Shown: positions 32,754-44,545, counted from the stretch's first letter. The stretch is DNA of 64,000 nucleotides from Pollenia angustigena (GCA_930367215.1 OV884057.1:105425284-105489283), one strand, 5' to 3'. Notes: generated by a model from the letters alone, not told the origin. Made by a program: numbers and translations.

Positions 32754-34520
32754 CTAGCTTAACCCGGCGCGCTTCGCTACACTGCTTAAACCACTTCTTC
32801 AGTTGAGAGATATTTAATAAAGGCATCCTATGGAAGGTTTTCCCCCCTTGCGCCTTCCCGGTTTATTTTTATTTTCAAAAGTGTAGTATACCATAAGTGT
32901 GACTTCTACAAAGTTTGAACATTCTAACTTTAATAGTTTTTAAGATATCCGATATTTAACATTGGCGTCCTATGGGGGGTAACACTTCCCCCGCTGCTAT
33001 TTTGTTTAAATTTTGGGGCTCAGAAGATCCTACTACCAAAAGTTCAACAAATTGCTTGCAGCGGCTCTTATTAATATTGCTATCTATGAGGGGTACTGCT
33101 CCTCCTCTGGCTACCACGCCCATTTCTATATTGAAATTTATAGTTTACCATAATAGTAGCTTTAACCACGTTTGAAAACTATACATTTAATAGTTCGTCA
33201 GTTGAGCGATATTTAATATATGCATCCTATGGAAGATATTTCCCTCCTGGGCCTATCCGCTTTATTTCTATTTTCAAAAGTGTAGTATACCATAAGAGCG
33301 ACTTCTGCAAATTTCGAGCATTCTCACTATAACAGTTCTTAAGATATGCGATATTTTACATTGGCGTCATATGGTGGGTTACACTTCCCCGCTGCTATTT
33401 GTTCCTTTTACTCCTGCAAGGAGCATAGGGCCGCTGCTATTTTATTTCAATTTTGGGGCTCAGAAGATCCTACTACCAAAAGTTCAACAAAATGCGTGCA
33501 GCGGCTTTAGTTAATATTTCTATCTATGAGGGGAACTGCTCCTCCTCTGTCCACCCCGCCCATTACTTACATTATTGAAATTTAAAGTTTGCTATAATAG
33601 TAGCTTTAACCACGTTTGAAGACTCTCCCTTTAATAGTTCTTCAGTTGAGCGATATTTAATATATGGATCCTATGGGAGATATTTCCCCTCTTGAGCCTA
33701 CCCGCTTTATTACTATTTTCAAAAGTGTAGTATACCATAAGAGTGAATTCTGCAAATTTTGAACATTCTCACTATAACAGTTCTTAAGATATGCGATATT
33801 TAACATTGGCGTCCTATGGTGGGTAACACTTGCCCCGCTGCTATTTTATTTCAATTTTGGGGTTCAGAAGATCCTACTACCAAAAGTTCAACAAAATGCG
33901 TGCAGCGGCTCTTAATTATATTTCTATCTATGAGGGGTACTGCTCCTCCCCTGTCAACCGCGCCCATTTTTATATTAAAATTTATATTTTACTATAATAG
34001 TAGCTTTAACCTCGTTTGAAGACTGTCCCTTTAATACTTCTTCAGTTGAGCGATATTTAATATATGCATCCTATGGGAGGTATTTCCTCCCTGCGCCCAC
34101 CGCTTTATATTTATTCTCAATAGAGTAGTATACCATAAGAGTGACTTCTACAAAGTTTGAACATTCTCACTATATCAGTTCTTAAGATATGCTATATTAA
34201 ACATTGGCGTCCTATGGGGGGAACCACATCCCCCGCTACTATTTTATTTAAATTTTGGGGCTTAGAAGATCCTACTACCAAAAGTTCAACAAAATGCGTG
34301 CAGCGGCTCTTAAGATATGCGATATTTAATATTGGCATCCAATGGGGGTACCAATACCAGGGCCCCTATCGAAAAAATAAGTAGCCTATTTTATTTTTAG
34401 GGCTCACATGATGTTACTGTAAAAATTTCAGTAAAATCGGTTCAGTAGTTTAGGAGTCTATAAGCCAACAAACAAACAGACAAACAAACATACAAACATT
34501 TTTAATTTTTATATTATGGA
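32754..34520 (-). mobile_element. non-autonomous Helitron 3, nested in another repeat
   Basis: On the - strand it begins TCCATAATATAAAAATT (34520 leftwards) and ends GGGTTAAGCTAG (32754). Four diverged internal units of about 400-440 bp start near 32802, 33204, 33648 and 34048 (GATATTTAATATATGCATCC). The host repeat resumes directly on the right side, so insertion was between A (32753) and T (34521). Short open frames of about 65 codons recur in the units but look like shadows. Confidence 0.85.
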
Positions 34521-34610
34521 TATTAGCATGATGTGTTTTGGTATGGTATCATATGGTTGCTTGGACGACTTTCTTACTTGTTTATTGTTCAATATGATAT
34601 TTTGTCACGA
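34521..34610 (-). repeat. dispersed TATACCC repeat, second part
   Basis: TTAGCATGATGTGTTTT ... CATATGGTTGCTTGGACGAC and TTTCTTACTTGTTTATT match, inverted, the left end of the copy at 62070-62605. Confidence 0.75.
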
Positions 34611-34844
34611 CTTTGTGTGACTTCTTCAGGAAAAATATCAATTTTAAGTTGTTTTCGGTTTGAAGAAAATAAATAATTTCATAAAAAGAGACCTCAAGCT
34701 TAATAAAATAAATGTAAATTTAACAAAATTAAGGTCGAACAATAGACAATTTGTATGTATGTAAATATGTATGTATGTACAAAATACCCATGAAGTTTAA
34801 CTATGTTTTTGTTTGATTATGTTTTAGTAAAAATCAAACAAAAT
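34611..34844. other. no recognised feature
   Basis: Short AT-rich stretch between repeats. Confidence 0.4.
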
Positions 34845-35345
34845 TTGTTTAAAATTAAAATTTAATTTTCATAAAATTATTTTTATGAAGGAAGGAATTT
34901 TACAACCTGAAAATAATTTGAAATTTTTATTGACCTGAGATTCGAACCCTTACATGTTTCGATCGCTACCACTCGATCTCCTCAGAGGGATTTGCCGTCT
35001 TACACTCGCAGCCATCGAAGACTGCTGACGTCAATAGTCAAAGATCAATCCGTAAACCAAATTGTATTTTAACCTTTGGTAGATAGAAATTTGCTTCTTT
35101 TTTTTTTGAATGATTATCCATTTTTAATTGATTTTAAATGTTTTTCCTCTACCTCTGTTTTTTCGTACTTTTTGTCAAGAATTCTTCTTGAAGTCCAAAG
35201 TACATTTTTGTTTTTTTCCACTACACTAATTATTGTTAAAGCTAAGGCACGAGCTCTATGTGTAAAAATGTCCTTCAAGTTGTGCTGAAAAATGTCAACA
35301 AGAAAAAGAAAGACAAACAAAAAAGAAGAATTCTTGACAAAAAGT
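34845..35345 (-). repeat. tRNA-like SINE copy plus its companion segment, diverged
   Basis: Family tail and head are recognisable (AAGGAAGGAATTTTACAACC, GCCATCGAAGACTGCTGACG), but the tRNA-like part is shortened around GATTCGAACCC. It is followed by the GATTATCCATTTTTAATTG and AGGCACGAGCTCTATGTGTA segments that also lie between the SINEs at 31 kb. Here these are folded into a small inverted pair. Confidence 0.6.
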
Positions 35346-35579
35346 ACAAAATTTTTTTTTTTTTCAAAACATCTTGGATTTTTTTTGTTTAATTTTTCGT
35401 GCTATTCTTTCTTCCACATTGTTAGTTTTACTTTCTAAAAATATCAATTAATTTGATTTGAGCATTAAGTGAACTAAATCCCTCCTAATTAGTTATTGTT
35501 TCAACAATATATGCGTAGTTGGAAAATACAAATGCTAATTGACTTCGGATGTTATTTAAATTTAATATCTCTTTTACGA

Positions 35580-36180
35580 TTTTAATTGCAACATCATCGG
35601 TATCAAAAAGCTCTTCTAACATTCTTAACTTACTCAAAATTGTTGGATTATATGCTTTAGATATAGCCAGGAACTCATCTTATTACTACTGGCTGCGGTA
35701 AAAAGGGAAGCAAGGGATACATTTCACTAAAAATTGCAATATTATCGAGTTGGCTTCCAATTTCCTCTGCAACGCGGTGTAACCCATATACCAAACAAAT
35801 AACTTTTAACAGTTTTGGATTTAATATTGGAAGCCTTAACGATGTTAGGTGCTGCATCGGTTTAAAATAGAAGGATCTTTTGTCGAAGTCTTGTATTTAA
35901 ATCAAAGCTCCAAAATAATTTATTTATGGATTTTAAGATTTTATTTGGAAGGTTTTTTTTGTATTTTTAAAAATTTGTGTAAGAACTTTTTTCAAAATAT
36001 GCATTTAAAACCTAAATATGCAAAAATATGCATTTTGACCAAAATATGCAAAAACAAATCGATGCCATTTAAATGCAAAGTTTTTGATTCGGAAAAATAA
36101 TTGGTGGGTATCGTTCTTAGAAAATCGGAAAAAACATGCATTTGCATGAAAATCGCATCCTATCCATAGAACCTTAAAAA
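35580..36180 (-). pseudogene. hAT-like transposase relic
   Basis: On the - strand 35675-35857 reads LRLPILNPKLLKVICLVYGL followed by HRVAEEIGS, the pattern of the hAT-type catalytic domain that in intact relatives reads CLAHGL plus RVAE. Frames are broken on both sides. The right flank is rich in AAAATATGCA words, as is the relic at 62860-63690, so both probably come from one family. The intact gene would encode a cut-and-paste transposase. Confidence 0.6.
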
Positions 36181-36256
36181 TAAGAACAATTAAAAACAAT
36201 TTACACCATAAAAATCTTATTTACTTAAAATAATTATTTGTTTTCTTCTTTAACAG

Positions 36257-36403
36257 GACTTGATCAATTTGTACAACAGTTGCGAGATACTTGTACACAC
36301 AAAGTCAAAGCAAATTCCGTCAAACAGGAGTATGAGAAACAGGACGAATTGAAGCGATCAGCGTTAAGAGCTGTATCTGCTTTATCTAAAATTCCCAAAG
36401 CAG
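36257..36403 (+). CDS. Cand1: CAND1, penultimate exon
   Basis: The exon begins after TTTCTTCTTTAACAG and ends before GTAATT. It starts with the last two bases of a split Arg codon and ends with the first base of a split Asp codon. It encodes [31 protein letters not shown] and SALRAVSAL, hallmarks of the CAND1 C-terminus. It sits isolated between introns of 31.5 kb and 22.9 kb, surrounded by mobile DNA. Confidence 0.97.
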
Positions 36404-36899
36404 GTAATTATAATTGTACAGCAAGTAATTAAGAAGCATTTACACAATTTAAGATAGGAAGCTTTTGAGAGGTGGAAGTAAATTACTAAATGATTTTGTT
36501 TTTTTTTTTTTATAAAAAGCATCACATTAGAGTTGTTAAAATATCACTTTTCGCGCTACTGTGTCAACGTACCTGACAATATAAAAGGGGACGTCAATGT
36601 TAATTACCTTATAGTGTTTTCACACCTTAAACCTGGTTTTAACATTAAAACAATTAACAGTTGATTTTGCTTTCGCATAACAAGTTTAATTAAATCAGGT
36701 TTTAACTCAAAGTTTGTCTGATAATCTTGTGGAAAATAAAATAAATTTCTCGTAGATACACATAAGTTATTTTGTATAAAAAATTAATGAAGTGAAGTGC
36801 TTGGAAATCAAAAATTTCATCCGTTTGACATGTTGTTTTTTATTTGGCCAATTTTTATTTATCTGTTTGTATTTCCTTGTTAAGCTTATACGGCCTATA
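36404..36899. other. start of the 22.9-kb CAND1 intron
   Basis: No gene or assigned repeat; AT-rich. Confidence 0.4.
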
Positions 36900-36937
36900 A
36901 TCTTTTATGTAATTAAAAACGCAATTTTAATACATTT

Positions 36938-36982
36938 TTTCCCGACGTTTCGTCGATTTTCTGTCGACTTCTTCTGGGGATC
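36938..36982 (-). ncRNA. degenerate hammerhead-like motif at the Penelope-like 3' end
   Basis: On the - strand CAGAAGA stands where CTGATGA is expected (two changes), followed by stem II GTCGA/TCGAC, GAAA and then ACGTC, with self-complementary ACGT as a minimal stem III. The layout matches hammerheads known from Penelope-like elements, but the damaged core makes activity doubtful. Confidence 0.5.
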
Positions 36983-37157
36983 GTCTATTTAATAAAAACA
37001 TGACATTAATTAACAATTTTTTACCAAGTAACATTTAGAACTAACATTTTTTTAAATATTATAAAATTAAAAAGTAAACTTTAAAAACAAAAATGTTACA
37101 TTTAACATATATAATACAAAAAACATAAAACATGGAATTATTTTTAAAACACATATA

Positions 37158-37282
37158 CCGTATTCACAAAACCCCTTGTATCGTTGTATCAATTGTATGT
37201 TGTATTTAAATTCATAGCTCACTATTGGTTTTTTATACAACATACAATGGATACAACGATACAAAGGGTTTTGTGAATACGG
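37158..37282. mobile_element. palindromic MITE, 125 bp
   Basis: CCGTATTCACAAAACCCC and TTGTATCGTTGTATC on the left are mirrored by GATACAACGATACAA and GGGTTTTGTGAATACGG on the right. It lies inside the Penelope-like fragment. Confidence 0.8.
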
Positions 37283-37675
37283 CAATAATATTTAAAAATT
37301 GTATCACAGTTTATTTGATGGCTTGCACATATGTTGTTGGTGTCTTCTTTCAAATTCATTGTCTTTTTTATGTTTTGCTGAATTCTCAAGCTTTCCTTCG
37401 TAAATCTCTTTCTCATATTTTCCTCCTTGTCTAATATTCTAATACGTTGAAAATCTGGTGCATGGTATGAACTGATCATATGCATGGCTAGTGCTGTTGT
37501 TTCTTTCTCCTATCCTTGTTGATAAAGCTCTCTTTGTTGTTCCTATATACGCCTGATCACAGAGTTCTTCGTTATTTCCTTTACATCTTATTTCATAAAC
37601 AACGTTATTTTGTTGTTGTTTTTCTACTGACGCTTTTATTTTAGTGAATATTGCATTTGTTGTTTTGTTAGGCTT
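37222..37675 (-). pseudogene. Penelope-like GIY-YIG endonuclease, frameshifted
   Basis: From 37675 leftwards the frame reads NVVYEIRCKGN and AYIGTTKRAL, the two halves of the GIY-YIG motif (here VVY and YIG). The frame changes near 37480 and goes on with HAPDFQRIRILDKEENMRKR, FTKESLRIQQ and KEDTNNICAS, the typical C-terminal end of Penelope-like ORFs. In intact elements this domain nicks target DNA. A stop precedes the fragment and the last codons run into the inserted MITE. Confidence 0.8.
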
Positions 37676-37680
37676 TTACG

Positions 37681-38879
37681 CAAAACATATGTTATTTTAT
37701 ATCAGTGTTATTATCATGTTTCTGTTGTCAGTAAGGCAAGGGATGTATGGTACACGGCAGTAAATAAAAAATAAAATCTCATTTGCTATTAACTCGAGCT
37801 ATCTTTAATTGATTAATTTTTAGCGCTATAACTACTATTTCAAATTATTTTTACTGTTGAAGGTACTCAACCAAGGGTTCTGTCAACAGTATTTTTAACG
37901 AAGCGTTTTGTAACTTCCAATTTTAGTTCCAAACTAATGCATTTTCTTCTCTTTGCGCTCATTTTTCTACACAAATTCTTAGTAAGAACTAACTTCTTAC
38001 TTTCAAACACGCAACTATACTTAGAATTACTTACCTAACAGAATTAAATGGGAATTCGCCCTTTTACACGCAAATAGAAAAATTCTTCACATGTGATTAT
38101 AACTTCAGCGAAATCGTATTTAGCGACGTAAATCGAAATCATATAAACGCAAAGCGGATTTAACCAATCTTTAAAAAGCGGACCACGCAAATCGGGGCTT
38201 TAGTGTATATTTTTTGAAGTATCGATGGCATTCGTATAATTGTAGAATTCTAATTAATAATGCTTCTAATGAAAGCCACCTGATTTGTGATGGGGAAGAA
38301 TTATTTTTGTTTAATTTCCAATAATTTTGTATTTCGATTTTTTACTTTTAACGTTTTGGACTGTTTCCAATATAATTGTAAATATTTCTTGTAAGTGTTT
38401 TATTTATGCCAGAAAATCGTCATAACACTATTACTTTTAGTAAAAAAAAAATCGTCAATCGTCATTTTACTGTATTTTCTCAAAAAAATCGTCGAAATGA
38501 CGAAAAATCGTCACATCTAACAGCCCTGGGTACTACGTAAAATTTTCGACTGCAAGGAATTTGTAACAGAACAAAAATAAGAGAGTGACTTTGTGAAACG
38601 TCAATAAAATAAAAATTTATTGGCGCAAAAAAAATAAAATAAAAAAGTTTAATTAATTAATTTTTTGCACGGACCGGAAAATGTTTTTTTTATTTTGTTT
38701 CTAAAAAATATTTATTCTGCAAGTTAAAAAAATTCTACACTTTACAGAAAATAAAAATTTCTAAAATAGTATTGAAAAAAAAACCATCGAAAAAATAAAT
38801 AAAATAAAGTTTTTAAAAGAAAACGTTTTGTAAAAATAAATTAATTTGTTTCTTTATTATGGAATCATATTTAGTCCTG
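37681..38879. other. no gene recognised
   Basis: AT-rich. A TCGTCATTT/AATGACGA cluster at about 38410-38510, ending in CAGCCCTGGGTA near 38521, resembles a hAT-type terminus and may belong to the relic that follows. Confidence 0.4.
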
Positions 38880-39150
38880 GATGCAACTAATCTTGTGCGA
38901 AATAGAGCTTAAGAAAATGACAAACACTAACTCAATCGCAACGTCGCGAAGTTGTTCGAAGCCTTAAAAAAACGCAAAGAAGTTTTAGTTCAAAATAAAG
39001 CCTTTTAAACTGCTCTATATATGGACCCAAGGTTTCGTTTCAAATGGGTAAATTATTCTTAGCGAAGATCAAAAAAAGGTTGCAATGCTGAGTTACATAT
39101 TACATAAACATGAATGCATTTTAATCATGGAGTTTTAGAATTAATTGATA
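38880..39150 (+). pseudogene. hAT transposase C-terminal relic
   Basis: A short frame around 39005-39055 reads ALYMDPRFRFKWVNYS, the LDPRF-type motif that precedes the dimerisation region of hAT transposases, with stops and shifts around it. The rest is too decayed to align by eye. Confidence 0.45.
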
Positions 39151-39269
39151 AATTGTAAGGAACATCCTTTTATATCAGAACCGCCATCATTGTTTTTTTT
39201 ATAAACTAAATTTAAAAATACTTATGATAATATTTTCTAAAAAACGTTTTAAGAAATATTTTTCAACAA

Positions 39270-39355
39270 AAAAAAAAAAAAAAAAAATTTTAAACAATTT
39301 TATTTGTTTTTTTTTTTACAAAAAAAGTTTTTGATTTTTTTTTTTTTTAAACTAA
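39270..39355. repeat. A/T homopolymer tracts
   Basis: Runs of about 19 A and several 8-11 T in under 90 bp; low complexity, possibly an old poly(A) tail. Confidence 0.7.
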
Positions 39356-39676
39356 TAATTTTGTTTTCAAAGAACACAGAAAACTGCAAAATCACTATTT
39401 TTGTTGATTTAATCATACGCTCAAATTTACATTAACTCCATGCCTGCAAAACAAAGTTCAACGTTGGTAACTTTAACATCGTTTTGTACACTTTTGATTT
39501 GTGCATGTGTGAGTTTTTTATTGAAAGTGCTTCGTTTGCATTTTATGTTGCGCACGCAATATAACACAAATGTGTAAAATCAAAAGGCACACAATCTTAT
39601 ACTTTTGCATTCAAGTAGTCATTGACCTCTCGGTGAGACGCTTTGTTAATATTAACAACAATAACAATACATTGTA

Positions 39677-40046
39677 CCCTGCAAATAATAGGACCAGTCC
39701 AAACGGGCGTGTAAAGAGTAGTCCACAAGGGACCAGGACTAGTCCAAAAGTAACCCAAACGTATGGAAAAAGCCTGGTCTTTTTAACATTACGATGTCCT
39801 AGGAGAGGACCATATAATCAACCTTTGGACCACTAAGGAGTAGTTATAAAACTACTCGATGGTATACTCAAGAGGATTAGTTTTGAAGTCGTTTAAAAAC
39901 GAAAGCATGTTAAAAAACGAAGACATGTCGTCTCACTACAAAAACTTTTTACAATGACATGGACCATGCTTGCATTACATCGGACCAGTCCGTGGAGTAG
40001 TCCATTTTATCAAAATGGATTAGGTGGTCCAATTTTATTTGCAGGG
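39677..40046 (-). mobile_element. CCCTGCAAATAA MITE (copy 6), TA-flanked
   Basis: Begins CCCTGCAAATAATAGGACCA and ends CCAATTTTATTTGCAGGG, with TA at 39675-39676 and 40047-40048. It is in the opposite orientation to the copy at 11120. The internal palindrome CGTTTAAAAACGAAAGCATG is present. Confidence 0.85.
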
Positions 40047-40387
40047 TACTTACAGAACTCGCTTACGCTCTTTTATTTTGCGAGCGTAAAATATAATTGT
40101 TTAATGAGAAACACTCTCATTCAGCGGGAAATATCGCAAGGCCTGTTTTGAGGCCCCTAAACAGAAATAATAAATTTATAGTTGTGCAAGGCTTATTTAT
40201 TACAGGTGGTCTTAAAAGCCCTGCTGAAAACTTTTTAGCTTTATCATTGTTTGATGTCAAAATTTTGTTTATTATCTTAGTTTCTGTTTTGTTTTATTTC
40301 TGTTTTCTTTAGAAAAGAAAAGTAATTAGGCCTGACAATAGGCCTCGCAACCGCACATTTCAACCGCTGGAAATTTATGAGATAAAA

Positions 40388-40760
40388 CCCTGCAAATAAT
40401 AGGACCAGTCCAAACACGCGTGTAAAAAGTAGTCCACAAGGGACCAGGACTAGTCCAAAAGTAAAAAAAAATGTATGGAAAAAACATGGTCAATTTAACA
40501 TTACGATGTCCTAGGGCAGGACCATATAACCCTATTGGACTACTAAGGAGTAGTTTTAAAACTAATCCATGGTATACACAAGAGGACTAGATTTGAAGTC
40601 GTTTAAAAACGAAAGCATGTCGTTAAAAAACGAAGACATGTCGTCTCACTACAAACACTTTTTAACAATGACATGGTCCATGCTTGCATTACATTGGACC
40701 AGTCCATGGAGTAGTCCATTTTACCAAAATGGATCAGGTGGTCCAATTTTATTTGCAGGG
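40388..40760 (-). mobile_element. CCCTGCAAATAA MITE (copy 7)
   Basis: Same structure and orientation as copy 6, only about 340 bp away and highly similar. Its flanks are AA rather than TA, implying mutation of the duplication or a different history. Confidence 0.85.
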
Positions 40761-41751
40761 AAGTAATCTCACCAACACAATCATAATTGACAACACTGGC
40801 TTAGTTTCATTTCAATTTTTTTTTTCTTGTGCTACATAGCAACTGCTAAATGCCTGCATGAGTAATAATTGCATGACTTGTGGTTTTTTGTTTGTATTTT
40901 TTTTTCTTTGCCAAAACAATCATTGTCGGACCAAACACACAAACATCTTAATTGACAAACGAAGCTAAACGATGGTATAAATAACAAAGCACGATGTGCA
41001 TTATTTGAATGACTGCAAACCAGCAGCGAATGTTTGCGGTTGCGCAAGTTTGATTGTATGACCGCAAGCGAGTGTTTTTGTTGGTGTTCATTTAATGCGA
41101 TTTTTTTGCAATCGCATAAAGCCGTTCTCTGTTATACACAGAAATAACTATTCCTTTTTTCACGCACAAAAATTTTTTATTTCAAAAATAAAATTTAATT
41201 TTGTGCATTCTGAAAGTAATGTCCGGTCCTTGATGTTATGTAATATTTTCCATCGTTGTGATTTCAAAATGTTGAGTTGTGCCTTATTTTCATCCTCTGA
41301 TGGTGAGGATTAGTATACGGTGGCAGAGCAGTGTCCACTTTGTGTAAGCCATGGTACGATTGCGCTAATTCAGATTTTTTTTTCGAGCAACAACCATTTG
41401 TTCAAACTGGTTCCGTGTGGTTATTTTCAATCTAAAATTATTTCCACTGCATAAAAACAGATTTTATAAACAAAAATACTAACTCTTTTGATGCTTTCAT
41501 TATTTGTAAATTTTATTTTTTTCAACTTTTGACATTTGATTTCGAGAATCGTAGTTCAAATAATTGTAAAAGTATTGTTAACAAAGTCGTATTTTTATAG
41601 CTTTCGAAAAACGTAGTACCATAGTGTAAAAACGAGCAAATTCGAGCTCGAATACGAGAATCGAAATAAGGCTGATTTTGTCTTAAAAATAGTATAACAA
41701 CCAGAGAACTGCAACAATACATAATACTTGCGAGCTCACTCGCTGTTTACT
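40761..41751. other. no recognised feature
   Basis: AT-rich intronic DNA; no gene or repeat family recognised. Confidence 0.4.
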
Positions 41752-42386
41752 AAAGGAGCATATAGACGACATGTTTTTGTCATCTGACATGTCAAATTTC
41801 CCAATGCAAAACACATGTCGTGTGTTACCTTTTTAACTTTGCTTCTGTAAAAGTCAGACGCAAAGTCATCTGACAAAATTTCAATTAGAGCACGCTCTAA
41901 TTTCTTCTGACAAACCATCTGACATCAGAAATCTATGCCGGGAAGAAACTGGCAGCGGCTTCAACTATTGACGGAATCATTAGCCGGCTGAAGGTAATAT
42001 TTTACAATACCAAGATATGTATGCTAATCTCACCATTGAATAGAATTTATGTAAATATATACATAAAAACCGTTTAATTATAAAATTCTAACTTGGTATC
42101 TCTAAAATAAAAGAAAAAATGTTAAGATGGCTAAATTATTTTACGGCGCAAATAAATATTTTCGTGGCGGCAGCAAGCTATTTTGAAACCGAGAACTACT
42201 TTGGTTTCTGCAATTACAATGCGAAAAAAAACAGAGACAATGTCAGAAGCAAATAACATGTACGTTTGTGACCGAATATTATAAACCTTATGTAAAACAG
42301 CAATTTTGATAGACATGAACAATTACATGTGACTTGAAAATTTGACATGTCAGATGACAAATACATGTCGTGTACGGGCGCCTTAA
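41752..42386. mobile_element. non-autonomous element with ~45-bp inverted ends (ACATGTCGT)
   Basis: The left end (GACGACATGTTTTTGTCATC, then TGACATGTCAAATTTC) is the imperfect reverse complement of the right end (GAAAATTTGACATGTCAGAT, then ACATGTCGTGTACGGGCGCC). A relative of the right end recurs at about 48940-49000. Confidence 0.65.
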
Positions 42387-42737
42387 ATCATTTTAGTCTC
42401 GAACACTTTTAAGCTCTCGCTTTTACTGATATGTTGGCCGTTCTTAACTACATAAAGTAGTAAGAGCCCAAACAAAAGTATGAACAATATCACAACCACT
42501 CAAAGCAAAGTTTCGTGTTTTTTCTATTTTCATATTCGGTAACTTCTTTGTACATATGTATTTAAAACTTAGTCCGCATTTACATTATACGATTTTTGTC
42601 GTTGCGATTCTTACCTTATAGGAAAGAGGGGAGAGAGGAATTAAAAAGAGGACACAACAGAGAATGACAGCAAGTACTCATAAGTTTAATATAAAGAGGT
42701 ATTTACCCACGCTTTTCGTTATTGTGTATACCCATAT
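42387..42737. other. no recognised feature
   Basis: Short intronic stretch left of the large transposon. It contains TACGATTTTTGTCGTTGCGATT, first 20 bases TACGATTTTTGTCGTTGCGA, whose inverse recurs loosely near 50320-50350. Confidence 0.4.
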
Positions 42738-43050
42738 ATGATGAATTTCATTTAAAAATCGAGATAAAACTGAAATTTTGAACCCGACCAACTCAGATAT
42801 CGATGAAATTTTGTTCATAGCTAAATTTGATCAATACAAACAAACTCTCATTTTTAGAAATGACTGTTTTGCGATTTTTTGGGCGTGACACAGTGGGAAC
42901 GTTTTCGAAAAAACGCGAAAATGGTCGAAAAGAGCTCCATTTAAACTACAATAACTCAGAATCGGCTAAACCGATTTCCATGATCTAGGTATCATTAAAA
43001 AGATATTTTAACAGGCTTTATGACACGTTTAAAAAAAAAAAAAGAAATAC
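42738..43050. repeat. left outer terminal inverted repeat
   Basis: Matches 47761-48056 in inverted orientation with few differences, for example GGGCGTGACACAGTGGGAAC and CCGATTTCCATGATCTAGGT. A run of A near 43030 varies in length. Confidence 0.85.
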
Positions 43051-44366
43051 ACTGTAAAAAAATTTATAACAAAAAAAAATTTTAACTGACGAAAAAACCA
43101 AAAAGATCAAGGGTTTTTTTACAGTGTATTAATTTTTTAGAAAGGTTTATCCTTCATCTATACCATATCAAAAAATAAAAATGGGTTCCTTTTTAGTTTT
43201 TTTTATATAATTTTTTAAGTAGTGTCACTTCTAGTAATTGCCCTTATATTTTATAACAAAAAAAAATTTTAGGTAACGAAAAACCAAAAAAGATCAAGGA
43301 TTTTTTACAGTGTATTACTTTTTTAGAAAGGTATTTCCTTCACCTATAACATATCCAAAAAGTAAAATGGGTTCTTTTTTATTTTTTTTTTAAATAATTT
43401 TTTAAGTAGTGTCACTTCTAGTAATTGCCCTTATATTTTATAACAAAAAAAAAATATTAGGTAACGAAAAACCAAAAAAGATCAAGGATTTTTTACAGTG
43501 TATTACTTTTTTAGAAAGGTATTTCCTTCACCTATAACATATCCAAAAAGTAAAATGGGTTCTTTTTTATTTTTTTTTTAAATAATTTTTTAAGTAGTGT
43601 CACTTCTAGTAATTGCCCTTATATTTTATAACAAAAAAAAAATATTAGGTAACGAAAAACCAAAAAAGATCAAGGATTTTTTACAGTGTATTACTTTTTT
43701 AGAAAGGTATTTCCTTCACCTATAACATATCCAAAAAGTAAAATGGGTTCTTTTTTATTTATTTTTTAAATAATTTTTTAAGTAGTGTCACTTCTAGTAG
43801 TTGCCCTTATATTTTATAACAAAAAAAAATTTTAGGTAACGAAAAACCAAAAAAGATCAAGGATTTTTTACAGTGTATTACTTTTTTAGAAAGGTATTTC
43901 CTTCACCTATAACATATCCAAAAAGTAAAATGGGTTCTTTTTTATTTATTTTTTAAATAATTTTTTAAGTAGTGTCACTTCTAGTAGTTGCCCTTATATT
44001 TTATAACAAAAAAAAATTTTAGGTAACGAAAAACCAAAAAAGATCAAGGATTTTTTACAGTGTATTACTTTTTTAGAAAGGTATTTCCTTCACCTATAAC
44101 ATATCCAAAAAGTAAAATGGGTTCTTTTTTATTTTTTTTTTAATAATTTTTTAAGTAGTGTCACTTCTAGTAGTTGCCCTTATATTTTATAACAAAAAAA
44201 AATATTAGGTAACGAAAAACCAAAAAAGATCAAGGATTTTTTACAGTGTATTACTTTTTTAGAAAGGTATTTCCTTCACCTATAACATATCCAAAAAGTA
44301 AAATGGGTTCTTTTTAGTTTTTTTTATATAATTTTTTAAGTAGTGTCACTTCTAGTAATACGTACC
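43051..44366 (+). repeat. tandem array, seven ~187-bp units (left arm)
   Basis: The marker GTGTCACTTCTAG occurs at 43222, 43409, 43597, 43785, 43972, 44158 and 44343, with spacings of 185-188. Each unit contains CCAAAAAAGATCAAGG, ACAGTGTATTACTTTTTTAG and AAAATGGGTTCTTTTTTA. Inner units are nearly identical; the outermost one carries the variants shared with the outermost right-arm unit. Confidence 0.95.
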
Positions 44367-44545
44367 GAAAGTTTTCGAAATAATTCGAATAACAGCGAAA
44401 ATATCTGGTCACATTCACAAAATAGTTCAACAATTCTAACATTTTTTAAATGTTTACAAATAAAAAGCCATCAACAATTGTTTATATTATTTGCCATGTT
44501 TTTATTAATTTGTGTTTTATTTTATTTAAATTTTTTTTAAGTTAA

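Larger units (their letters stand above)
36900..37680 (-). mobile_element. 3' fragment of a Penelope-like retroelement
   Basis: On the - strand a frameshifted GIY-YIG endonuclease region is followed by a 3' region with a degenerate hammerhead motif (36941-36980), an arrangement known for Penelope-like elements. The reverse transcriptase is absent, so this is a 5'-truncated copy. A 125-bp palindromic MITE interrupts it at 37158-37282. Confidence 0.75.

Noticed and set aside
39270..39355. Processed pseudogene tail
   Set aside because: The long A and T runs follow no recognisable cDNA; treated as low-complexity sequence.
43051..44366. CRISPR-like array
   Set aside because: The units are contiguous ~187-bp tandem repeats without variable spacers, in a eukaryotic transposon.
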